In this document: piece after piece, positions 14,421 through 20,125 of the stretch | Layout: every line of letters starts with the position of its first letter | How positions within the stretch are numbered: position 1 is the first letter of the stretch | Assembly (NCBI GenBank): GCA_964523405.1 | Contig: CAZGAQ010000055.1 | Coordinates: 1-21,756 of the forward strand | Reading direction: 5' to 3' | DNA from: CAZGAQ01 sp964523405 | GTDB lineage: Bacteria > Planctomycetota > Phycisphaerae > UBA1845 > Fen-1342 | Length of the DNA: 21,756 bases | Notes under the pieces: generated by a model | What the model saw: only the letters and a program-made list of their open reading frames with translations | Told to the model about the DNA's origin: nothing | The model's database searches: none | Made by a program: the position numbers and the translations under genes

Positions 14421-14753
14421 ATGAGTTCGACTCCGCAGGCACCGGCCGCTAAGCTCGTCTCGCTGCTGATGCAGGAAGACCCGGAGCTGCGCGACATCGT
14501 TGAGGAGTTCGTGGAAGGGCTGGGCACGCGTCTGGAGGAACTCCGGCAGGCGTACGAGAACCTCGATTGGGAGCAGCTCACGACCCTGGCGCACCGGTTG
14601 AAGGGGGCCGGTGGTTCCTATGGGTACCCCGACATCAGCAAGCTCTGTGCGGAGATGGAAAAGAACTTTCGGGAGCACCGCGCGGACGCGTTTGTGTCGC
14701 AAATCGCGCAGTTGAACCAGGTTGTTACCGCCGCCGCTGCGGGTTTGAAGTAG
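14421..14753 (+). CDS. Stand-alone HPt domain protein
   Basis: This 110-residue protein is nearly all one histidine phosphotransfer domain. The phosphorylatable His58 is in LAHRLKGAGGSYGY, the Hpt signature (H-x-L-K-G-x-x-x-x-x-G). Helices before it contain DPELRDIVEEFVEGL and RLEELRQAYENLDWEQL, typical of the four-helix bundle. It would relay phosphate between a hybrid histidine kinase and a response regulator in the cytoplasm, and neither partner is in this window. AGAGGT precedes the ATG at a good distance. It is divergent from glmS, with 280 bp between the two start codons. Confidence 0.87.
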   Translation: MSSTPQAPAAKLVSLLMQEDPELRDIVEEFVEGLGTRLEELRQAYENLDWEQLTTLAHRLKGAGGSYGYPDISKLCAEMEKNFREHRADAFVSQIAQLNQVVTAAAAGLK

Positions 14754-14994
14754 CTGCGTCCGGGCATCCAGATCGCGGAGCCGGGGGGTCCACGCCGAGT
14801 TGAGACCGGCCGCTACGCCGGGGGCGCGCCAGTGCGCCACGGTCGGCCAAAGCTGTCCGCTGGAGCCGTTCTCTGGGCGCCGGGCTAGCGGGCGCGGACT
14901 AGTGTCAGGCAGGGGGCGCGGTAGAACGGATTGCCCCCAGTCGGCACATACACAATCCACCCCGCTCCCCCATGACGACTATTCTCGGAACAAG

Positions 14995-15066
14995 AGCCGA
15001 TGGAGGGACTTGAACCCTCAACCCCGGCTTTACGAAAGCCGTGCTCTACCATTGAGCTACATCGGC
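14995..15066 (-). tRNA. tRNA-Thr (anticodon CGT)
   Basis: This is a complete 72-nt cloverleaf on the minus strand. The acceptor is GCCGATG/CATCGGC, the D arm GCTC-AATGGTA-GAGC, the anticodon arm CGGCT-TTCGTAA-AGCCG with CGT at positions 34-36, a 5-nt variable loop, and the T arm GAGGG-TTCAAGT-CCCTC. All stems pair perfectly. The discriminator base is T and CCA is not encoded, so it must be added after transcription. Confidence 0.96.
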
Positions 15067-15094
15067 GGCAAGCGCCAACGGGCGTCAGAATGGA

Positions 15095-15123
15095 AGCTTA
15101 GAAAGAAACGGCCCCGGAATCAA
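15095..15123 (-). promoter_or_regulatory. Possible tRNA-Thr promoter TTGATT-17-TAAGCT
   Basis: On the minus strand TTGATT (15123-15118) and TAAGCT (15100-15095) are 17 bp apart, which would start transcription about 20 nt before the mature tRNA. The -10 match is weak (three of six). Confidence 0.35.
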
Positions 15124-15147
15124 GGGGGGTGGCGGTAGACATTCCTT

Positions 15148-15185
15148 GTGCGTAATTTCGCGCACAGGTGCGCGAGAATACGCAC
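15148..15185. promoter_or_regulatory. Twin dyads GTGCG-N8-CGCAC, putative enhancer
   Basis: Two 18-bp dyads, 15148-15165 and 15168-15185, are separated by AG. Each has the half-sites GTGCG and CGCAC eight bases apart, and the two are also inverted copies of each other at 16 of 18 positions. A further GTGCG half-site lies at 15195-15199. Their centres are about 116 and 96 bp before the +1 predicted from the sigma-54 promoter downstream, the usual range for upstream activator sites of AAA+ enhancer-binding proteins. Centre-to-centre spacing is 20 bp, about two helical turns, so dimers would bind on the same face. Confidence 0.65.
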
Positions 15186-15246
15186 TGCTTCTGGGTGCGT
15201 TGGGCAGAAAACGCCATTTCTAGCGAAGTTACGCCATGTCACTAGG

Positions 15247-15262
15247 TGGCACGCGACTTGCA
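15247..15262 (+). promoter_or_regulatory. Sigma-54 promoter TGGCACG-N4-TTGCA
   Basis: This matches the sigma-54 consensus (TGGCACG-N4-TTGCW) without a mismatch. The invariant GG is at 15248-15249 and GC at 15260-15261, with the required 10 bp between them. Counting from C at -12, +1 is about 15273 (an A). TATAAT at 15266-15271 overlaps the start region and could give basal sigma-70 transcription from about 15278, though it has no good -35. Confidence 0.8.
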
Positions 15263-15265
15263 ATG

Positions 15266-15271
15266 TATAAT
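15266..15271 (+). promoter_or_regulatory. Perfect -10 hexamer TATAAT overlapping sigma-54 site
   Basis: This is an exact TATAAT directly downstream of the -12 element. A -35 at 16-18 bp spacing is not recognisable, so it may be weak or activator-dependent. Alternatively, it may only be the AT-rich melting region of the sigma-54 promoter. Confidence 0.4.
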
Positions 15272-15272
15272 C

Positions 15273-15364
15273 ATCAGAGAACGGGACAGGCAACAACGCG
15301 ACGGCCTCCCTCCTCCCTTCGGCCCGAACACCCCGGTCGTCGCAGCCTGTCCCGCTTCTTTTTT
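15273..15364 (+). ncRNA. Putative sigma-54-dependent small RNA with C-rich loop
   Basis: The predicted transcript is about 92 nt and contains no start codon with an open frame. An outer helix pairs GGGACAGGC (15283-15291) with GCCTGTCCC (15345-15353), nine Watson-Crick pairs. After an internal loop (AACAAC opposite a single A), an inner helix pairs GCGACGGCC (15298-15306) with GGTCGTCGC (15335-15343), nine pairs including one G-U. The 28-nt apical loop is C-rich and begins TCCCTCCTCCCTTC, of the kind small RNAs use to pair with Shine-Dalgarno sequences. A T-tract closes the RNA. An alternative is an attenuator leader of the amidohydrolase gene at 15448. It does not match SRP RNA, 6S RNA or any other RNA family I can recognise. 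Confidence 0.65.
15345..15364 (+). terminator. Intrinsic terminator of the small RNA
   Basis: The 3' arm of the outer helix (15345-15353) is followed by GCTTC and six T residues (15359-15364). Unlike the other hairpins in this window, it has both a stable stem and a T-tract. It ends 83 bp before the next ATG. Confidence 0.75.
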
Positions 15365-15409
15365 GCGCTCGCGCTTCCGGGCGGCCACGATTGGCCGTAC
15401 AGACTGGCG

Positions 15410-15438
15410 CTGGCAAGACGCAAAACAAGACATAGAAT
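15410..15438 (+). promoter_or_regulatory. Promoter CTGGCA-17-TAGAAT, nearly leaderless
   Basis: CTGGCA (15410-15415) and TAGAAT (15433-15438) match the housekeeping consensus at four and five of six positions with a 17-bp spacer. The predicted +1 is near 15445, three bases before the ATG at 15448. It gives the amidohydrolase gene a promoter of its own beyond the terminator. Confidence 0.45.
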
Positions 15439-15447
15439 CATGTGATT

Positions 15448-17055
15448 ATGGTCGGGCCTGAGCTCATTCTCCTTGCGCATCGCATCCGACTGGCTGGCAA
15501 GCATCGCTCAGCCCAGGCCGTCGCCATTACGGCAGGCCGGATTGTCGCCGTTGGCATGCGATCGGCGGTATTGCGTGCGCGCACGCGTGGCACGCGTGTC
15601 ATCGATTTGAAGGACGCTGTGCTGACTCCCGGTCTTGTGGACTGTCACACGCACTTCTTCTACTGGGCTCTGCAGCGCAGCCTCGTAATCGATGTCTCGC
15701 ACGCTCACTCCCTTGAGGCGGCACTGGCGATCCTACGTCGTGAAGCACCGCGCAAGCGGATGGGCGACTGGGTGATCGGCGTCGGGTTCGACCACAACCG
15801 TTGGGGGAACGAGTTCCCGACTGCGAACGATCTGGACCGGGCGATTCCGGATGTTCCCGCGATCGTGCGCAGCCGCGACGTTCACTCGGCATGGCTGAAC
15901 TCGGTCGCACTGCGGCGCCTGGGCCTCAATCGTGGCACGGCGGATCCGCCGGGCGGGCGGTACCTCCGTGACGCACGCGGCGAACTCACGGGTGTTGCCC
16001 AGGATGTCGCGATGGAGCTTCTGCCGAACCCCGAGCGCGAGCTGGCGCAGCGCACGGACGCAGCGGCGGCCCGCTTGATTGAGCGTGCGCTGCTCTCGGC
16101 CCAGGAAGCGACGTGGGCCCTCGGCGTCACGGGCGTGCACGCGATGGACGATGGTCCCTCGCTGACACATCTGCTGCGGCTGCGGGCGGCGGAGCGGCTC
16201 GGGCTGCGCGTCCTACACGCCGTGCAACTGGCGGACTTCGAGCGTGCCAGCCACGTGGGGCTGCGGAGCGGTTTCGGGGACGAGTGGCTGCGAGTTGGCG
16301 GCATCAAGATATTCGCTGATGGTGCGCTGGGTTCGCAGACCGCGCTGATGTTCACGCCGTATCCCGGGCGGCCCGGCTTTTGCGGCGTTCCCGTGATTGC
16401 GGGAGAAGAGTTGAGTGCAACCGTAGCACGAGTGGCCGACCACGGGTGGTCCGTGTGCGTGCACGCGATTGGTGATCGGGCCGTGCACGAGGCGGTCACC
16501 GCAATCGCGGCCGCAGGGCCGGCGCGTGGTGGCGTGCTGCCGCACCGCATCGAGCACGCCCAATGCGTTCGTCCGGTTGACGTCCGCCGCATGGCGCGCG
16601 CAGGCATCGTGGCGTCTGTGCAACCGTGTCACGTACTAGGCGACATCAACACGGCTGAAAAGCACTGGCCGCGCGCCCAGCGACACGCCTATCCGCTGAG
16701 GCAGTTGTGGGCTGCGGGGGTGACGCTGGCTGGTGGCTCGGACGTTCCGGTGGTGTCGATCGATCCGCGCCGTAGCCTGTTCGGGGCTGTAGTGCGCACG
16801 GACGAGGGTGGCTATCCGGAAGGCGGGTGGTTTCCGGACCAGAAGTTGACGATCGAAGAGGCATTGCGGATTTTTACGCAGGGCGCGGCCGTCGCGGCTG
16901 GAAAGCCCGCGGAGTCGGCCACTGTGAGCGTGGGGGCGGTGGCGGACCTCACCGTTTGGGCGGACGATCCCGTGGAAGTATCGTCCGAAGCGCTGCTGAA
17001 AGTCGGCATTCGCGGCTGCGTCGTCGGTGGGCAAGTGCACATTGCAGGCTGCTGA
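15448..17055 (+). CDS. YtcJ-like amidohydrolase (amidohydrolase family 3)
   Basis: This is a 535-residue metal-dependent hydrolase of the amidohydrolase superfamily, YtcJ/N-substituted-formamide-deformylase branch. The metal-binding and catalytic motifs appear in order: DCHTHF (HxH at 67-69), GGIKIFADGALGS near the middle with the Lys/Asp region of this branch, VHAIGDRA, PHRIEHAQ, and GGSDVPV with the catalytic Asp. A composite beta-sandwich is formed by the first 60 and last 60 residues (GAVADLTVW). Members hydrolyse C-N bonds, and the substrate is not predictable here. There is no signal peptide, so it is cytoplasmic. The ATG at 15448 is preferred over the GTG at 15442 because the predicted transcription start lies between them. 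No ribosome binding site is visible. Confidence 0.9.
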   Translation: MVGPELILLAHRIRLAGKHRSAQAVAITAGRIVAVGMRSAVLRARTRGTRVIDLKDAVLTPGLVDCHTHFFYWALQRSLVIDVSHAHSLEAALAILRREAPRKRMGDWVIGVGFDHNRWGNEFPTANDLDRAIPDVPAIVRSRDVHSAWLNSVALRRLGLNRGTADPPGGRYLRDARGELTGVAQDVAMELLPNPERELAQRTDAAAARLIERALLSAQEATWALGVTGVHAMDDGPSLTHLLRLRAAERLGLRVLHAVQLADFERASHVGLRSGFGDEWLRVGGIKIFADGALGSQTALMFTPYPGRPGFCGVPVIAGEELSATVARVADHGWSVCVHAIGDRAVHEAVTAIAAAGPARGGVLPHRIEHAQCVRPVDVRRMARAGIVASVQPCHVLGDINTAEKHWPRAQRHAYPLRQLWAAGVTLAGGSDVPVVSIDPRRSLFGAVVRTDEGGYPEGGWFPDQKLTIEEALRIFTQGAAVAAGKPAESATVSVGAVADLTVWADDPVEVSSEALLKVGIRGCVVGGQVHIAGC

Positions 17056-17210
17056 AGACGCGTGGTGAGCGGCTGTCGGGAAGTCCCTGGTGGCGGGCGG
17101 GACTCGGCGTGCGGTTGGCCGACGGGGCGGATGACGAGGTGGGGAGCGCCCCGGAAGCCAGGGACCGGGCGCCCGCGCGGCGCGCATAGGCGGGATCGTA
17201 GAGCCGCGTT

Positions 17211-17216
17211 TACAAT
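17211..17216 (+). promoter_or_regulatory. -10 candidate TACAAT upstream of ROK kinase
   Basis: TACAAT matches five of six positions and lies 58 bp before the ATG at 17274. No -35 at 16-18 bp is recognisable, so support is modest. Confidence 0.3.
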
Positions 17217-17273
17217 GGCGGCGCGCGGTCCGTCGTGGCGGCGCGGAGCGTGACCTTGACCAACAGGTGCGAG

Positions 17274-18233
17274 ATGAGCGGGAACTACACGGTCGGTATC
17301 GATCTCGGCGGCACGAACATCAAGGGTGGCGTCTGCGACGCGCAGTGGCGGCTCGTGATGCAGGACTCGATCGCGACGGAGGCCGACCGCGGGGTGGACC
17401 ATGTCATCGGGCGCATGGCCAGTCTTGTGGACCAGGTTATTGCGAAGGCGGGGCTGCGCAAGAGCGACGTCGGGGCCGTGGGCGTGGGCTCGCCGGGACC
17501 CATGTCGCACGAGAAGGGGATTGTGTACTTCGCGCCGAATCTGCCGGGTTGGGTGGACGTGCCGGCCCAGAAGCTCCTCACGGAGAAGACGGGGCTACGC
17601 GTCGTGCTGGAGAATGACGCGAATGCGGCGGCGTTCGGCGAGTATGCGGCCGGAGCGGGCAAGGGTGTGCGGGACATGGTGATGTACACGCTGGGCACGG
17701 GCGTTGGCGGGGGGGTCATCATGGATGGCCGCCTCTGGCGGGGACGCTTTGACAGCGCGGGCGAAGTGGGGCACACGATCGTGGTGCCGGATGGCCGCCC
17801 ATGCCCGTGCGGGCAGAAGGGCTGTCTGGAGCGGTACTCGTCGGCGAATGCGGTGGCAGAGCGTCTGGCGGAGGCGGTACGGGCCGGGGAGCGCTCGCGA
17901 CTGGAAGAGCGGGTGCGGAGCGGCCAGCCCTTCGATGCGCGCGAGGTCATCGCGGCGATGGACGGCGGTGACGCGCTGGCCGCGCGCATCTGGGACGAGA
18001 CGTGCTACTACTTGGCGCTGAGCGTGGTGAACCTGCAGCACTGGTTGAATCCGGAATTGGTCGTGTTCGCCGGTGGGCTCATCAACGCGGGCGAGAAGCT
18101 GATGGGGCCGGTGCAAGGGCACTTTGACCGGCTGAGCTGGAAGATCGCGCCGGATGCGCCGCGTATCGCGCTGGCGACATTGGGCACGGATGCCGGGACG
18201 ATCGGTGCGGCAGCGCTTGCGGTGGCCGGGTAG
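17274..18233 (+). CDS. ROK-family sugar kinase (glucokinase-like)
   Basis: This is a 319-residue cytoplasmic sugar kinase. The phosphate-binding DLGGTN is at 10-15, the catalytic Asp105 in ENDANAAAFGE, and a glycine loop GTGVGGG at 131-137. The ROK signature with structural zinc follows: EVGH (Glu154, His157), then CPCGQKGC (Cys167, Cys169, Cys174) and LERYSS. VVFAGGL near the C-terminus is the adenosine motif. These fit ROK glucokinases, which phosphorylate glucose with ATP, though ROK members also use N-acetylglucosamine, mannose or allose. The start at 17274 has AGGTG five bases upstream and begins just before the fold. An in-frame GTG at 17235 would add 13 residues of no family resemblance. 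Confidence 0.92.
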   Translation: MSGNYTVGIDLGGTNIKGGVCDAQWRLVMQDSIATEADRGVDHVIGRMASLVDQVIAKAGLRKSDVGAVGVGSPGPMSHEKGIVYFAPNLPGWVDVPAQKLLTEKTGLRVVLENDANAAAFGEYAAGAGKGVRDMVMYTLGTGVGGGVIMDGRLWRGRFDSAGEVGHTIVVPDGRPCPCGQKGCLERYSSANAVAERLAEAVRAGERSRLEERVRSGQPFDAREVIAAMDGGDALAARIWDETCYYLALSVVNLQHWLNPELVVFAGGLINAGEKLMGPVQGHFDRLSWKIAPDAPRIALATLGTDAGTIGAAALAVAG

Positions 18234-18259
18234 GGCGTTTGGAAGCGGTGCGCGGCAGC

Positions 18260-18277
18260 GATCGCCCTGACGCGATC
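18260..18277. terminator. Small hairpin between convergent genes
   Basis: GATCGC (18260-18265) pairs with GCGATC (18272-18277) around CCTGAC. It lies between the ROK kinase stop (18233) and the TPR gene stop (18316). There is no T-tract, so its role as a terminator is only suggested by position. Confidence 0.25.
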
Positions 18278-18315
18278 CATACCAGCCTGCGCGGACGGGG
18301 GTGTCGCCGTAGCGG

Positions 18316-19209
18316 TCAGGCCTGGGGCTGTTCCTTGCGGATCTTCGCGGCGCGCCGGCGGAGCTCAGCGGCCTCGCGCGGTCGGCGCGGGGCACTCATC
18401 AGGCGGGCGTAATTCTCGAGGATTGTGGCGACGCGGGGGTGCGTGGGGCCGCAGGTCTCCTCCGTGATGGCGAGCGCGCGCGGGAAGAGGGATTCCGCCT
18501 CGGCGTAACGGCCAAGGGAGACATACAGTGCGGCCAAGTTGTTGATGCAGATGGCCACCTCCGCGTGCTTCGGACCGAGCGCCCGCTCCTGGATGGCCAG
18601 CGCCCGCTCGCGCAGGGGCAAGGCAGCCTCGATGCGCCGCTGCGCTTCGTACAGGGCGGCCAAATCGCTGAGGGCGGGCACGACGTTGGGGTGGTCCGCA
18701 CCCCAAGCGCGTTCCTGGGTATCCAGGATGCGTTCGCGCAGGGGCATGGCCTGCTTGTAGCGCTTCTGCATGGTGTACAAGCCAGCCAGATTGCTCAGGC
18801 AGGCGGTTACGTGGGGATGATCCGGCCCCAGCGCCTGCTCCCAGATCGCCGCCGCGCGACGATACAGCGGCTCGGCCTGCGCGTACTGGGCGTCCTCGTC
18901 GTACATGACGGCGAGGTTGTTCAGACTGGCGGCCGTGTCGGGATGCTCCTGGCCGAGCACCTGCTCGCGGATGGCCAGAGCCTGTCGATGGAGGGCGAGG
19001 GCCCGCTGGGCCTGGCCGAGTTTGGCATACACAGCGGCGAGGTTGTTGAGGGTGGCGGCCCGGCGTGGGTCGTGGTCTCCGAAGCCGTCAGCCTCCGCGA
19101 GGGCGAAGCGAAACTGTCGCTCCGCCTCGGCGTAGCGCTGTTCGGCGAACGCTCGACCGCCGGCGTCAGTGTGCGTCTCCCAGATCATTCTTGGGGGCGC
19201 TAAGTCCAT
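18316..19209 (-). CDS. Kinesin-light-chain-type TPR repeat protein
   Basis: This 297-residue protein consists almost wholly of tetratricopeptide repeats with a 42-residue period. The repeated phrase G-x-x-HP...NNLA-x-LY recurs with its His (or equivalent) at about 47, 89, 131, 173, 215 and 257. The 42-residue form (TPR_10/TPR_12, as in kinesin light chain) is a protein-protein interaction scaffold and is abundant in multicellular-like bacteria and planctomycetes. There is no signal peptide, membrane helix or fused catalytic domain. AGGT lies five bases before the ATG at 19209, and MIWETH at 19188 is a possible later start. Its partner is unknown. The arrays are regular and uninterrupted, so the gene appears intact. 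Confidence 0.88.
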   Translation of the reverse strand: MDLAPPRMIWETHTDAGGRAFAEQRYAEAERQFRFALAEADGFGDHDPRRAATLNNLAAVYAKLGQAQRALALHRQALAIREQVLGQEHPDTAASLNNLAVMYDEDAQYAQAEPLYRRAAAIWEQALGPDHPHVTACLSNLAGLYTMQKRYKQAMPLRERILDTQERAWGADHPNVVPALSDLAALYEAQRRIEAALPLRERALAIQERALGPKHAEVAICINNLAALYVSLGRYAEAESLFPRALAITEETCGPTHPRVATILENYARLMSAPRRPREAAELRRRAAKIRKEQPQA

Positions 19210-19516
19210 CCATGACCTCGTCTGGGCCTAACAACAATACTCTTTATCTTCGGATGAACAGATCATCGGAATGGACCGAGGCGTGCGATGAGCGGTGGCC
19301 TAATCGGACGGTTTCGGTGGCCGAACGTGTTTCCAAGTGTATTTCAGGTAATGACTTAATGGAATCCTGGGTTCACGATGGGCTTCGGCGGTTGAAACGG
19401 GATCCGCGCGATAGCCGAGGACGGGCGACGGGCGGGTGCGGGGCCGGAACCGGGTTGGGTGGTACGTTCGCAAGGCAGGCCCGTGCGGCGCACGGCCGGA
19501 GGGACAGGAGAGGCAA
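19210..19516. other. Intergenic region, nothing assigned
   Basis: I see no gene in this 307-bp stretch between the TPR gene and tRNA-Gly. It is less GC-rich at 19220-19370 than its surroundings. CCGTG-CGGCG-CACGG at 19481-19495 is a small hairpin just beyond the tRNA 3' end, without a T-tract. A promoter for the TPR gene probably lies in 19215-19260, where TATTGT and TAAAGA occur on the minus strand, but no -35 is clear. Confidence 0.5.
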
Positions 19517-19589
19517 AGCGGGCGACCGGGTTCGAACCGGCAACATTCAGCTTGGAAGGCTGATGCTCTACCAATTGAGCTACGCCCGC
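19517..19589 (-). tRNA. tRNA-Gly (anticodon TCC)
   Basis: This is a complete 73-nt cloverleaf on the minus strand. The acceptor is GCGGGCG/CGCCCGC, the D arm GCTC-AATTGGTA-GAGC, the anticodon arm TCAGC-CTTCCAA-GCTGA with TCC at 34-36, a 5-nt variable loop, and the T arm GCCGG-TTCGAAC-CCGGT with one G-U closing pair. The discriminator is T, as in other bacterial glycine tRNAs, and CCA is not encoded. Confidence 0.96.
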
Positions 19590-19630
19590 GACCGATTCGC
19601 GGCCTCGCGCAGATGCCTGTCGCACGGGCC

Positions 19631-19658
19631 ATGATACGGCTCCGGCTCGGGAAGGCAA
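19631..19658 (-). promoter_or_regulatory. tRNA-Gly promoter TTGCCT-16-TATCAT
   Basis: On the minus strand TTGCCT (19658-19653, four of six) and TATCAT (19636-19631, five of six) are separated by 16 bp. The predicted start, near 19624, lies about 35 nt before the mature tRNA 5' end, a normal precursor length. Confidence 0.55.
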
Positions 19659-20125
19659 GTCGCCTGGCGCCGCGCCGGCCGCTGCTACCGGACGGGCGCG
19701 CGCGGAAGTCGGAGTGCAGCACCGCGAGCGGTTGCAGACGCGAGGCTCTCCGCGCGGCGTGAGACTCGCACGGGCTGCCGACGCAGAGTGGAGCCTGGCC
19801 CGCTAGCGCGACACCGCCAACGGCGCTCGTCCTGGCCGAGGGCTAAGCATCTGGCGCGCCGGAGCGGCATGCTCCGATTGCAGGCGACGCCCGGCCGGAG
19901 CCGGCCGTAGAAGCCCATGCAACCGGGGGGAGCAGAGGGCGTACGGGGCGGTGTCGTCGTGGGTTGTATAGTGAATCGGGGGGGCGAGTTTCCCGATAAA
20001 ACCACCTTGTACTGTGGACATAAGAAGCTAATATGGGACGCGGCGTTTGGTCACCGCGCTGCCCACGGAGCGAGGGAGGCGGTCGCGGACAAGATCACGT
20101 TCGTCCGGAAACGGGAGAGCATGTC
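19659..20125. other. Porin upstream region with hairpins
   Basis: No gene is supported in this 467-bp stretch. Perfect hairpins lie at 19861-19875 (GGAGC-GGCAT-GCTCC) and 19892-19907 (CGGCCGG-AG-CCGGCCG). Two promoter candidates for the porin follow and are listed separately. The predicted leader would be 85-147 nt long, so post-transcriptional control is possible, but I recognise no riboswitch. Confidence 0.45.
19967..20034 (+). promoter_or_regulatory. Two promoter candidates for the porin gene
   Basis: TATAGT at 19967-19972 matches the -10 at five of six positions but lacks a recognisable -35. TTGTAC (20007-20012) and TAATAT (20029-20034) form a pair with a 16-bp spacer, each matching four of six. 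Either could drive the porin gene. I looked for a PhoB-type box (two TGTCA-like repeats 11 bp apart) and did not find one. Confidence 0.3.

Noticed and set aside
15273..15364. SRP (4.5S) RNA or 6S RNA
   Set aside because: The conserved SRP loop (GGAA with AGCA opposite) is absent, and the RNA is too short and lacks the large central bubble of 6S RNA.
19436..19762. 108-codon open frame across tRNA-Gly
   Set aside because: It runs antisense through a complete tRNA gene and its promoter, so it cannot be a real coding region in that form.
19960..20040. PhoB-type box for the porin
   Set aside because: Only a single CTGT-like half-site is present. The second repeat at 11-bp spacing is missing.
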